Under the pieces are notes generated by a model, which was given only the letters and a program-made list of their open reading frames with translations, was not told where the DNA came from and did not search any database. A DNA stretch of 58,469 bases from Candidatus Bipolaricaulota bacterium (GTDB lineage: Bacteria > Bipolaricaulota > Bipolaricaulia > UBA7950 > UBA9294): the NCBI GenBank assembly GCA_026390345.1, contig JAPLGD010000063.1, forward strand, positions 1 through 58,469, written 5' to 3'. Shown piece by piece: positions 1 to 9,018 of this stretch (position 1 is its first letter; every line of letters starts with the position of its first letter). The translations under genes were made by a program, and so were the position numbers.

Positions 1-140
1 GCGGCGGCCCGTGGAGCGACAGCGTCCGATACGCCGTACTTGCCTCGGAGTGGCCAACCTCCCAGGCGTCACCCACTGCACCGGCGAGAGAACACCGGGC
101 GTGATCGCAGGCCCTGATCGCCGTCGCCCTTGTCGACAAC

Positions 141-164
141 GTCAAGAAGCAAGACGCGACCCCT
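141..164. repeat. REP-like element family A (gtcaagaagcaagacgcgacccc)
   Basis: Related copies at 681-702, 2401-2425, 2569-2588 and 2633-2652 sharing core CAAGACnnGACCC. Confidence 0.6.
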
Positions 165-197
165 TCACCGGGTGTGTGTCCCCGATCGCGCGCACGC

Positions 198-338
198 TCA
201 TCCCGAGCGGGCGCAGACCACCACACCTGCGCGACACAAGACTCGATGGGAGCCGTGCAGCTCGCGCTTGATCGACCAGCCTTTGCGGACGAGCGCCGCG
301 AGAACCCGACGAGCCTTCGTTGCCGGCCACTCGCTCAT
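198..338 (-). pseudogene. hicA: HicA-family toxin remnant (46 aa, frameshifted/truncated)
   Basis: Minus-strand reading MSEWPATKARRVLAALVRKGWSIKRELHGSHRVLCRAG matches the N-terminal half of HicA (GWxIKRxxGSHRVL). ATG overlaps the hicB stop (ATGA). Frame is lost before the C-terminal half. Confidence 0.7.
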
Positions 339-535
339 CTCTGGACGGCAAACAACTCTTCTAGGTCCGGAACAGACTCCCCGTTGTCAAGCCGGTCGGC
401 GATCACACGCAAAGCCAAAGCCTGTGCCTTGGAGATAGCCGCCACTCGAGTCTGCCCGTACACCAGCACTCCGGGGAGGTCCGGAACCTCGGCAATCCAG
501 TGACCATCCTCTTCCTGCTCGATGTCGATTCGCAT
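335..535 (-). CDS. hicB: HicB-family antitoxin (66 aa)
   Basis: MRIDIEQEEDGHWIAEVPDLPGVLVYGQTRVAAISKAQALALRVIADRL is a typical short HicB; overlaps hicA start. Confidence 0.85.
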   Translation of the reverse strand: MRIDIEQEEDGHWIAEVPDLPGVLVYGQTRVAAISKAQALALRVIADRLDNGESVPDLEELFAVQR

Positions 536-714
536 GCTGCCGACCTCCGCCTGCACTCTAGCAGCACCAGAGCATGAATGGCAAGGCACTGCGCGTCCGT
601 CGTTCCCGGAAGGGAACAACCCCTGTCTCTCGATGAGCTTCGCGACTTCGTGGGGTGACGCGCCGCGCAAGTGCAGGAACGTCAAGAGACAAGACGCGCC
701 TCCTCCGCCCAGAC

Positions 715-1611
715 TCACGCCAAGATGTACTCGCCCTCGATGCGAACCGTCGCCGCACCACCGAATAGGATCGTCGGATTCGAAGCACCGCGGGTTGCCA
801 GGCGCACGCAGTTTGGATACTCCCTGCTCGTTCCCTGCTCGATCACCAAGGGCCGACCATCCCATAGCCCCTCGCCCCGCCAGTAGTGCCCCAGCGCCGC
901 ATTGCCGGATCCTGTCGCCGGATCTTCGAGGTAACCGAAGGTCGGCGCAAAGATTCGGGTGTGGAATGCGTGGGCCGGATCGCCGACCTCAGAAGTGAAC
1001 AGCGCAACGATGTCCGCACCGTGGGCCAAGCACGCCTTCTTGAGTTCCTGAAGGTCTGGGGTTACTCCAAGGCAGGCTTCGTACCCGGTCACCGGAACGA
1101 TCAGGGTGTTCAGTCCGGCGTTGACAAGGGCCAGAGGGTATCGGGGATCGATGGTGTCAGGAGAGGTTCGTAGGGCGACCGCAAGCTCTGCGCCCCGAAA
1201 CGCACTCGTTCGGCGAACCGGGGTCGGCGCCTCGATGTAGACCGCATCCTCAGACGCGAGGCGGTTCTCAACTGACAGCGGCCCCATCTTGGTTACGATG
1301 CGAAGCCCCGCTGCCGCCTGAAGCTTGGGGTCACTCTGGATGAGGTCGTAGGTCGCGGCGATGGTCGCGTGGCCGCAGAAGTCGACTTCACGCTCTGCGG
1401 AGTAGTAGGTCAGACGATAATCAATGCCTTCCTTCTGTACCGGCTGAACATAGGCAACCTCGGTAACGAAACCAGCTAGTTCCCGCGCCAGCCGCAGCAT
1501 CTGGCTCTCTTCCAGCTTGTCATCTCGTTCCAGGTAGACCGCACCAGCCGGGTTGCCCCGGGCCCTGCCCTGTGCAAAGGCATCGATCTTCTTGAACCGT
1601 AGACGTCTCAT
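715..1611 (-). CDS. PhzF family isomerase/epimerase
   Basis: FKKIDAFAQGRARGNPAGAVYLE...EVDFCGHATIAATYDL...FAPTFGYLEDPATGSGNAALGHY are PhzF signatures. Start trimmed to MRRLRFKKIDAF. Confidence 0.9.
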   Translation of the reverse strand: MRRLRFKKIDAFAQGRARGNPAGAVYLERDDKLEESQMLRLARELAGFVTEVAYVQPVQKEGIDYRLTYYSAEREVDFCGHATIAATYDLIQSDPKLQAAAGLRIVTKMGPLSVENRLASEDAVYIEAPTPVRRTSAFRGAELAVALRTSPDTIDPRYPLALVNAGLNTLIVPVTGYEACLGVTPDLQELKKACLAHGADIVALFTSEVGDPAHAFHTRIFAPTFGYLEDPATGSGNAALGHYWRGEGLWDGRPLVIEQGTSREYPNCVRLATRGASNPTILFGGAATVRIEGEYILA

Positions 1612-1648
1612 CCAAGCTCTCCTAACAACGACTGAAGTGCTAAACGTC

Positions 1649-2215
1649 CTACCCCATTCTGCCTGTGCGTGACTTCGTCCGTCCAATGTTTGGAGTCTCG
1701 GGCGCTGCGCGGCTTGACCGCGCAGCGTCCGGCGAAATGATGGGTTGGGCCGGGACCGCGCGCTGCCACCGAACGGCCCCAATAGACACGAACTTTGATA
1801 TGCCCAGAGCACCGCGCTCATTGCGGGACTTCGACCCCGGCTTGGACAGTGCGGCGACTACTGCCTCACGCGGCGCCTCGTAGATGACTTTGGCCTCGAG
1901 ATTTTCGTCCAGCAGGACAAGCAAGACAGCGTCGAATTCCTTCTTGATGTCGATGGAGCCCATGCGCTGGCCGGGGCTGGCACCTTCGAGCACGCACCGC
2001 CCTTTGATCTGGAGCCGGACGACTTGACCATCACGAACCTCCGTGGCGTCGTAGCCGGCTTGTCTCGCGGGGGCAAGTTCAACCCCGAGAATGCGAGCTG
2101 CTTCGTATTCGGCAACCTCTCCGGTAATGCCCAATGGCTTTCCCGTGAGGGCGCGATAGCGCTGAGCGAGTTTCTTCACCTCAGCCAAGATTGCGAGTAC
2201 CGGTTCAGTGGTCAT
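1649..2215 (-). CDS. DUF6998-like domain protein
   Basis: ORF with LTGKPLGITGEVAEYEAARILGVELAPARQAGYDATEVRDGQVVRLQIKGRCV. The C-terminal ~35 aa read through the attC-like element. Confidence 0.6.
   Translation of the reverse strand: MTTEPVLAILAEVKKLAQRYRALTGKPLGITGEVAEYEAARILGVELAPARQAGYDATEVRDGQVVRLQIKGRCVLEGASPGQRMGSIDIKKEFDAVLLVLLDENLEAKVIYEAPREAVVAALSKPGSKSRNERGALGISKFVSIGAVRWQRAVPAQPIISPDAARSSRAAPETPNIGRTKSRTGRMG
1681..1750 (-). other. attC-like imperfect inverted repeat (candidate integron recombination site)
   Basis: Minus strand GCCCAAC ... GCTGCGCGGTCAAGCCGCGCAGC ... ATTGGAC. Outer 7-mers pair with wobbles; inner 9-bp perfect stem. Confidence 0.5.
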
Positions 2216-2221
2216 TGAGAG

Positions 2222-2273
2222 GCCCAACCATGACTAGCGTGCAACCCCCGCACGCCACCATCATAGGCACTCC
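2222..2273 (-). other. Second attC-like element ending in GTTGGGC core-site match
   Basis: Minus strand GCCTATGATGG...GCGTGCGGGGGTTGCACGC...TCATGGTTGGGC. GTTGGGC is complementary to the inverse core GCCCAAC at 1744-1750. Confidence 0.4.
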
Positions 2274-2536
2274 TTTGGAGACTGTCCCCTTGGCGGAGGT
2301 TGTTCCCTTGGCATCACTCGTCCCGCCTCCTGTGCTCCCACCAGGTTGCAGCAGACATGCAGGCCTATTGCGGGGACATGTCAGCCAAGCACGCCGAGAC
2401 GTCAAGAAGCAAGACGAGACCCCCCGCCCACGGTCGCTCCGGAACCACACTGTCTCGGGATGTCGTCTCGATGCCGTCTCAGGAGTTGTCGCGTCGACGC
2501 CCTCTGGCGCGGAATACCCTCGGTCACGGCGCGACG

Positions 2537-2664
2537 GCATCTGGTCAGGAACCTCAACGTGGATGCGGCAATGCAAGACGAGACCCTCACGCCCGGCGCT
2601 GCATCTGGCCAGGAACCTCAACGTGGATGCGGCAGTGCAAGACCAGACCCTCGCGCCCTGCTTG
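2537..2664. repeat. Two tandem ~64-bp direct repeats carrying REP-like family A cores
   Basis: gcatctggYcaggaacctcaacgtggatgcggcaRtgcaagacSagaccctc occurs at 2537 and 2601. Confidence 0.85.
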
Positions 2665-2692
2665 ACGCCTCTGGTTACTATAGGATCATACC

Positions 2693-3370
2693 ATGGCAAA
2701 GTGGACGATCGAGTCAGCACGCACATGGACGCACGTGGTCGCTGCCCTCGCCAGTGGATTGTCAATCTGGGCGATTGTGCTCGCGTTGGTGCCAAGGTTC
2801 ACGGATCCCGCAGTGAGTCTGACAACGAGTGTCTCACTTGCTTCATCAGTAATCCTTCTTGGGGCTGCCGTGTATGGGATCGGGACATGGCGGGAGCAGG
2901 AACGGCATCGAGCGAGGCACGATATCGCGCTACGAGCAATCGAAGCGACGCTTGAGGCATTGGAAAGACTCGACTACGCAAGGAATGTTCTGACCGATCA
3001 GAGAGAGGCATTCCGAGGTGCAATGGCAAGAGAAGAGCCATGGGAGCCAGAGGACAGGCTGCGACTCATTCAGGATGTTCGCGAGGTCGACGTTGCTCTG
3101 AAGCACTTGAGGACTCTGAGCCATCTCGTTCGCCTGCATCTCGGCGAGAAAGCCAGCATGGCCATGGAAGAACTGGTGGGCCTAACCAGGGAGTTTACAC
3201 GCACGTCGAACCTGCACTTCAATGGAGTCGGTCGCCAGCTTTCCGGGGACGAGTTCAAGCGCACGTACAATGTTCTGTACGGCTACGACGAGAAGAACCC
3301 CTTCACCAAAGAGCTGTTGGCCGCGCGGGACGGCCTCTTCAAGGCACTGGAGCCATTCCTCCTCAGCTAG
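2693..3370 (+). CDS. Uncharacterised protein with two N-terminal TM helices and a cytosolic helical domain
   Basis: ORF 225 aa; hydrophobic THVVAALASGLSIWAIVLALV and VSLASSVILLGAAVYGIGTW followed by a charged helical region. Confidence 0.7.
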   Translation: MAKWTIESARTWTHVVAALASGLSIWAIVLALVPRFTDPAVSLTTSVSLASSVILLGAAVYGIGTWREQERHRARHDIALRAIEATLEALERLDYARNVLTDQREAFRGAMAREEPWEPEDRLRLIQDVREVDVALKHLRTLSHLVRLHLGEKASMAMEELVGLTREFTRTSNLHFNGVGRQLSGDEFKRTYNVLYGYDEKNPFTKELLAARDGLFKALEPFLLS

Positions 3371-3389
3371 GAACAGCCATCGCGATAGG

Positions 3390-5144
3390 CTACTCCCTGG
3401 TGGGCTCCCGCCCAAACACGCGGCGGGAGCAATCTTCCAGGAAGCTGGTCGCAGTCTGCGCAAGCGACTGGTTGATTCTCAGTTCCCTCCTGAACTGCTC
3501 TGACGAAGTGACGAAGTCGTGGAGGCTTCCTCTTCGATTCGGGATCGCGGCGGAGAACGCTTCAAGAAGCTCCAGCAGATCTATGCCCGCCGAGCCTCCA
3601 AGATCCTCAAGGTCGTCGATAGTCACGACTGTGAGAGGCGCGAATCGCAGTCCGTCAGTTTGCCACTGCCAGGAACCGGCGACATGTTCGGCTCCAAGCT
3701 CCGCCACAAACAGGTCGGCAAGGAATTCGTTCACGAAAGGCTCTTGCAGGAGCCGGTCGTGCACCACAAGCACTGGATACACAAGTCTGTACGCTGCGCC
3801 AGTGTCCAGACCCTTCCATGCGCCAGATGCAAGCGCCCGAATGGCACGCGCCAATTGCCCGACTCCCACGGGGCGCTCGCCGTAGAGGTACTTCTCCTTG
3901 AGCACCCGTTGGAACTCACGTTCATCGCACTCAACGACGCACCTGTCAGGGATGAACACGGCTTTGGCTTCGACTAGGATGAGTCGGTCGACGTAGTCGA
4001 GACACGCATCGACCTCGAACACCTCCCCCTCGACATCCGGGCAAGGAACCTTGCAGTGGAGAACCTGGTGCAGCCCGGCACCGTCTGGAAACATCTCCGC
4101 CAGGATGTCCAGCGCATACTCTTCGAAAGAACTGCCGAAGGCGCCGAACACCTCGTTCTCATTTCTGACGGAGAGAAGCTGAAACAGCGGCCCAACCATG
4201 TAGCTGTCAGCCAACAGCAGCGCATCAGGAATGGCGCCTCTGCCATCGTCCATCGCAATGATTGGCTTCGTGCGGAACGGCTTGAGGCTGAACCCTGGAG
4301 CCTCCTCAAAGGAGCCTGGCAATTGGGCAGAGGGCCAAAGCTCACGTCGGAGAGACTCGCTGGTCGAGATTTGGTGCGCCTGATAGGCGGCATACACCGC
4401 CGCGTACTCGGTGTCCTGTCCGAGCGTGACTGCATCAGCCATGATCATCGTGTCCGCTAGCTGGAGATGCATGCTGATCAGCGCGCCTGCCGCGGACATG
4501 TACTCCAGCGGGGGTGCTCCCATGGCTTCTCGGAAGTCGTTCTCGAGACCCGGGTAGTACCTGGGCAGATACTCAAGGAAGAGCTTCCGGCCGCGGCCGA
4601 TGACCCTCCACGGATCGACGCCCGACAACCCCGCATCGAGCGCCGTGCGGAAGAACACGAGCGCGATGTCCTTCAAAGCTTCGATGTCGGCGTTGTCGTC
4701 CAGGACCTTGCGGATCTTCGTCTCCGAAGCCCATGAGCAGATCAATGCCGCCTTGGTGAAGAGATCCTTCTCGGCCTGCGTCCATTCGCCTCTAAGTCTT
4801 GGGGTGTCGGGATCGCACAGAAGCAGTGCCCAGCGCACAAGTTCGAGCAGGCCCCTTCGGGTAAGGAATGCCGTCTTCTCGGGGCAGTCCGCATCGCGTC
4901 GCCGCGCGACTTCGTTGAGCCTGGCACCTGTCTCGGCAGTGAGGAATGTGTTGGCAAGACACCGCTGCCGATCGAGCCTGCTCTGCGTTCTAGGTCCGGT
5001 CAACACCTGGTTCGCACGCGCACACATGACGAGAACGAGATCCAGAGGCAGTGGCGAGAGACACTTCCGAAGTGTTTCGAGAGAGCACTGCTCCTCCGGG
5101 AAGATGTCTGTGAGTTCCACGTAGGAACCGACCTCAGCCGCCAA
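3390..5144 (-). CDS. Uncharacterised 584-aa protein with PD-(D/E)xK nuclease-like motif
   Basis: Long ORF 33 nt downstream of hsdS on the same strand; motif FEVDACLDYVDRLILVEAKAVFI (D-x12-E-x-K). Confidence 0.75.
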   Translation of the reverse strand: MAAEVGSYVELTDIFPEEQCSLETLRKCLSPLPLDLVLVMCARANQVLTGPRTQSRLDRQRCLANTFLTAETGARLNEVARRRDADCPEKTAFLTRRGLLELVRWALLLCDPDTPRLRGEWTQAEKDLFTKAALICSWASETKIRKVLDDNADIEALKDIALVFFRTALDAGLSGVDPWRVIGRGRKLFLEYLPRYYPGLENDFREAMGAPPLEYMSAAGALISMHLQLADTMIMADAVTLGQDTEYAAVYAAYQAHQISTSESLRRELWPSAQLPGSFEEAPGFSLKPFRTKPIIAMDDGRGAIPDALLLADSYMVGPLFQLLSVRNENEVFGAFGSSFEEYALDILAEMFPDGAGLHQVLHCKVPCPDVEGEVFEVDACLDYVDRLILVEAKAVFIPDRCVVECDEREFQRVLKEKYLYGERPVGVGQLARAIRALASGAWKGLDTGAAYRLVYPVLVVHDRLLQEPFVNEFLADLFVAELGAEHVAGSWQWQTDGLRFAPLTVVTIDDLEDLGGSAGIDLLELLEAFSAAIPNRRGSLHDFVTSSEQFRRELRINQSLAQTATSFLEDCSRRVFGREPTRE

Positions 5145-5176
5145 TGGGGTTCGCCTCTCCCGACCGTCTGAACATG

Positions 5177-6409
5177 CTAGAGTCGCCCTCCGAAGGCACG
5201 TTGTGTGAGAGAGACAAGTAGGGCGTTCTCACCCTCCCGCGCAGTTCCATGTCTTTGACGCAGTTTGCCGATCGTCTCCACCATTCGTGTGAATCGCTCC
5301 TGCTCGCTCACCGGCGGAAGGATCAGCCGCAGGCGCCTCAAGCCCGTTGAGCTGACGTTGTAGTTCCCGGCCGTTGTCCGCGTCTCGCGAACAAGCCTGC
5401 TTCTGTATGTGGGAAAGGAGACCTGCTCACGGACGAAGACCGGCAGCGCTTCTGCATCCTGCCTGAGGCGAGCGCGTATGAGGTATGACGCAAACGCAGT
5501 TGGTTCGTTGCCGCCTTCAAACGCGGCGCAGCGGCCAATGTACTCAGGATTACCGTTCGTCCTTACGAACAGCAGATCCCCGTTCTCCAGCCGAAGCTTA
5601 TCGTGCTCACGGACGTCGAGCACGCAGTACTTGGCGTCATCTGAGGCGGTGATCTCGCCGCCGAGCACATTCGGAATCCGGAGGACCAAGGACGCTCCAA
5701 ACCCACGCTCGGCAACACACTTCTTCGATGTCCCGTAGCTGATGTCGGCCAGCAGCTTGCCGAACTCAACCACCGGCCATCCCTTCGGGTTCGTGACGGG
5801 GTCACCGAACATGTCGCGAAAGGCGGAGCGGAGGAACTGGTCGGCGAGGTCCAGAGTCTGCCGACGCTTGCGGCGAACGGCGTCGGCCTTGTCGAGAATG
5901 GCGGCGATTCGCCGCTGCTCCGGGAGGGAAGGAAGAGGGATCTCCGTCAGGCGGAGCTTGCCGATCGAGAGACTAGCCTGATTGACGCTTGGGTTGACGA
6001 ACCGCAGATACTGCGCCCGACACGCAGGCGACCGTAGGAACCGGAGGAGAAACGCAGGCTCGACAAGTTCCAAGGCCGGGCGGAGCGCAAGCAGATTCAT
6101 CCCGTGGATGAGCGGCGAGGGGAACCCCTTATAAAGCGCGCACTTTCCGATGTGCGGAAGGCTATTGATGTGACTGAACAAGATGTCCCCAGGGCGGAGA
6201 ACCCACTGGTCGAGAGTGCCACTGGCGACGCCTGCGTGGCCGACTCGGGTGGGGTCAATGTCCCCCGTCGATATCGTCTCAATCCGCGTTATCGGGATCC
6301 CTCCCGGAATCTCGCCCTGCTTGATTGAGAGGCCATTGCGGATCGACTCGCAGACGCTTCCGAGCTGGACCTTGGGCCACGTCAGCGCACGGCTACTGTC
6401 GCTCTTCAT
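5177..6409 (-). CDS. hsdS: Type I restriction-modification specificity subunit HsdS
   Basis: Two TRD-like halves, LPSLPEQRRIAAILDKADAVRRKRRQTLDLADQFLRSAFRDMFGDPVTNPKGWP linker. Confidence 0.95.
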   Translation of the reverse strand: MKSDSSRALTWPKVQLGSVCESIRNGLSIKQGEIPGGIPITRIETISTGDIDPTRVGHAGVASGTLDQWVLRPGDILFSHINSLPHIGKCALYKGFPSPLIHGMNLLALRPALELVEPAFLLRFLRSPACRAQYLRFVNPSVNQASLSIGKLRLTEIPLPSLPEQRRIAAILDKADAVRRKRRQTLDLADQFLRSAFRDMFGDPVTNPKGWPVVEFGKLLADISYGTSKKCVAERGFGASLVLRIPNVLGGEITASDDAKYCVLDVREHDKLRLENGDLLFVRTNGNPEYIGRCAAFEGGNEPTAFASYLIRARLRQDAEALPVFVREQVSFPTYRSRLVRETRTTAGNYNVSSTGLRRLRLILPPVSEQERFTRMVETIGKLRQRHGTAREGENALLVSLTQRAFGGRL

Positions 6410-7988
6410 CTAGCATCTTCTCCAGCTCGTCGAGATCCTTCCGGATGTCGTCTTCCAGCTCGCGGAGCCGCTGGAGGATGACCTTCGGCGGGTCGTACTC
6501 GACTTCCTCGTACTCCGTCTCCTTGTAGCGGTTGATCGAGAGGTCGTAGCCGTTCGCGACGATCTCCTCGACGGGGACGTAGAAGGCTTTGGCTCTGCGA
6601 TCGGCGAACTGCACCGGCGCGTCGCCCTGGCCATGGTTCCACTCCCGCCACTTCGCGACGATGTCGGAGATGTCGTTCGCCTCGATCTTGTCGCGCTTGT
6701 CGTCGAGTGAGTAGCCGTCGGCGTCCATGTCGTAGAACCAGACGCGCTCGGTCCTCCCACCCTTCACGAACACGATGACGGCCGTGCTGACGCCTGCGTA
6801 CGGCTTGAACACGCCCGACGGCATCGAGACGACGGCCTGCAGCTCGCACTCCTCGAGCAGCATCTTGCGCAGCGCCTTGTGTGCGTTGCTCGATCCGAAG
6901 AGGACGCCGTCCGGGACGATGACGCCGGCGCGGCCGCCGATGCGCAAGAGGTTCATCACGCGGTTGACGAACAGGAGTTCGGTCTTCGTTGTCTTGAGAC
7001 TCAATTCCTCGTGGATGTCGCCCTTGTCGATGCTGCCCTTGAATGGCGGATTGGTGAGAACGACCTGGTACTCGTCTTTCTCGTCGAAGCGCTTGGATAG
7101 CGTGTCGGCGTACTTGAGATTCGGGTGCTCGATGCCGTGCAGGAGCAGGTTCATCGCGCCGATGCGGACCATGGTCGTGTCGAAGTCGAAACCGTAGAGC
7201 GTCTCTTCGCGCAACAGACGCTGGTGCTCGTGGTTCGTCAAGAGGTCGCCGAGCAGGCCGCGTTCGAGGCCGTTCTCGTCAACCTCGCGGTGCTCGGGGC
7301 TCGTGAGCTGGGTGAGGATGTGCTGGTAGGCGCCGAGGAGGAATCCGCCGGTGCCGCAGGCGGGATCGCAGATGCGGTCGCCAAGCTTGGGATCGACGAG
7401 GGCGCAGATCATCTGAATGATGTGGCGCGGGGTGCGGAACTGGCCGTTCTTGCCGGCCGACGCGATCTCAGACAGCAGGTGCTCGTACAGATCGCCTTGC
7501 GTGTCCTGGAACGTCTGCCCCTCGCTCTGTTCGCGGGCAATCTCGGCGTAGATCTCGTCGATGATCCCGACGGCCTCGACGAGGAGCGACGCCTTGGGGA
7601 GGATGAACACGGCGTCCTGCATCGCCTCGGCGAACGGGTTCCCGTCGCCGCCGAGCGACTTGATGAACGGGAAGACGCGGTCGCGGACGTGGGCCAGCAT
7701 CTGCTCGCCCGGCAGGTGGCGGAAATGGCTCCAGCGGAGTTCGCTCTTCGGGATCTCGCGGTTGTCGAGCCCGGTGAAGGTGCCGTCGAACAGGGACGCG
7801 CGCTTCTGCCCGACGAACTGCGCCCGCTTCGCTTGCTCGAGATCGGTCGCGTCGAGCCGGCGCATGAACAGGAGATAGCTGATCTGCTCGATGGCCGTCA
7901 GCGGGTTGGCGATCCCGCCGGACCAGAAGCGGTCCCACAAGGCATCCACTCGAGATCGGATCGTTGGCGACAGCACGCTACCCACCAT
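6393..7988 (-). CDS. hsdM: Type I restriction-modification methyltransferase HsdM
   Basis: N6-MTase motifs DPACGTGGFLLGAYQHI and VVLTNPPFKGS; overlaps hsdS start. Confidence 0.96.
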   Translation of the reverse strand: MVGSVLSPTIRSRVDALWDRFWSGGIANPLTAIEQISYLLFMRRLDATDLEQAKRAQFVGQKRASLFDGTFTGLDNREIPKSELRWSHFRHLPGEQMLAHVRDRVFPFIKSLGGDGNPFAEAMQDAVFILPKASLLVEAVGIIDEIYAEIAREQSEGQTFQDTQGDLYEHLLSEIASAGKNGQFRTPRHIIQMICALVDPKLGDRICDPACGTGGFLLGAYQHILTQLTSPEHREVDENGLERGLLGDLLTNHEHQRLLREETLYGFDFDTTMVRIGAMNLLLHGIEHPNLKYADTLSKRFDEKDEYQVVLTNPPFKGSIDKGDIHEELSLKTTKTELLFVNRVMNLLRIGGRAGVIVPDGVLFGSSNAHKALRKMLLEECELQAVVSMPSGVFKPYAGVSTAVIVFVKGGRTERVWFYDMDADGYSLDDKRDKIEANDISDIVAKWREWNHGQGDAPVQFADRRAKAFYVPVEEIVANGYDLSINRYKETEYEEVEYDPPKVILQRLRELEDDIRKDLDELEKMLDEERQ

Positions 7989-8976
7989 CCTTCGCTGCCA
8001 GCTTGCGCCACTTGGCTCCACGTCCTTTGCCTTCCATAGCCACGAGGCCTGCCTCCCGCAACTGGTTGAGCACGACACGGATCATGTCGCGGCTCACTTC
8101 GGGGCAGTCGCGCTCTAAATCCGAGATCGCAAAGGGCGCGATTCTTCGGCGTACGGCCGCCTTGACGAGTTCGGTCTTCGATCCGCGTGCCGTCTGGATC
8201 GTGCCGACTCGATCCTCGAACTCCCGGTACGCTGCGGTGAGCACGCCCCAGAAGTAGTTGAGCCACGGATGCACGTCATGCGTCCCCTCGTGCCATCCTT
8301 GCGAGCTCCGCTCGAGAACCTCGTAGTACGTCTCTTTCGACTGCTCGAAGACTCTTTCCAGGCTGATGAAGCGCCCGACGTCGTACCCGGCGTGGTAGAG
8401 CGTGAGGAGGGTGAGCAGCCTCGAACAGCGGCCGTTCCCGTCAGCGAACGGATGGATGCATAGGAAGTCCAGCACCGCGAGGGGAACTACGAGAAGAGGC
8501 TCTCGCTGATCCTCGTTGATGGCCGCCTCGTAGCGCTCGACGAGTCTCGCCATCGCCCCCGGCGTTTCGGCAGCGGATACGGGGCGAAATCGCACGCGCT
8601 CCGAGCCATCGTCGTGTCGCTCGATGATGAGGTTGTCTTTGGCTTTCCAGTATCCGCCAGCCGAGGCCGAGTAGCGGTTGATCATGGCGTGGCACTGCAG
8701 GATGGTGTTGAGGGCAACGGGCATGTGCTCCGCTTGCTCGTGGATGAGCGCCAGCGCATCTCGATATCCCGCGATTTCTTCTTCGGATCGGTTGGTTGAT
8801 GCCGTGCTCTTCAGGACCAGCGCCTCAATGCGACCCCGGTCGGCCGTGATTCCCTCCAGGCGGTTCGAGGATTCGACAGACTCGATCATCGCGGCGGCTT
8901 TGAGCGTGTCGAGAATCTGCGGCGTCTGGTGGGAGTAGAGCTCCTGCTTCCCGCGGTACTCGCCGAGCGTCGTCAT
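7978..8976 (-). CDS. Fic family protein inside the type I RM operon
   Basis: Fic motif HPFADGNGRCSR; N-terminal inhibitory motif SNRLEG (S/T-xxx-E-G); C-terminal wHTH-like region. Confidence 0.95.
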   Translation of the reverse strand: MTTLGEYRGKQELYSHQTPQILDTLKAAAMIESVESSNRLEGITADRGRIEALVLKSTASTNRSEEEIAGYRDALALIHEQAEHMPVALNTILQCHAMINRYSASAGGYWKAKDNLIIERHDDGSERVRFRPVSAAETPGAMARLVERYEAAINEDQREPLLVVPLAVLDFLCIHPFADGNGRCSRLLTLLTLYHAGYDVGRFISLERVFEQSKETYYEVLERSSQGWHEGTHDVHPWLNYFWGVLTAAYREFEDRVGTIQTARGSKTELVKAAVRRRIAPFAISDLERDCPEVSRDMIRVVLNQLREAGLVAMEGKGRGAKWRKLAAKDGG

Positions 8977-9018
8977 CGCCGCGGCTTGCGAGGCCGTGAA
9001 CGTGAGTTAACGACCCGG

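Noticed and set aside
2205-2955. ORFs 2191-2955 + and 2205-2795 -
   Set aside because: Span REP-like repeats and a tandem duplication; no domain similarity; likely non-coding.
5409-8039. Plus-strand ORFs across hsdS/hsdM
   Set aside because: Antisense to strongly conserved RM subunits.
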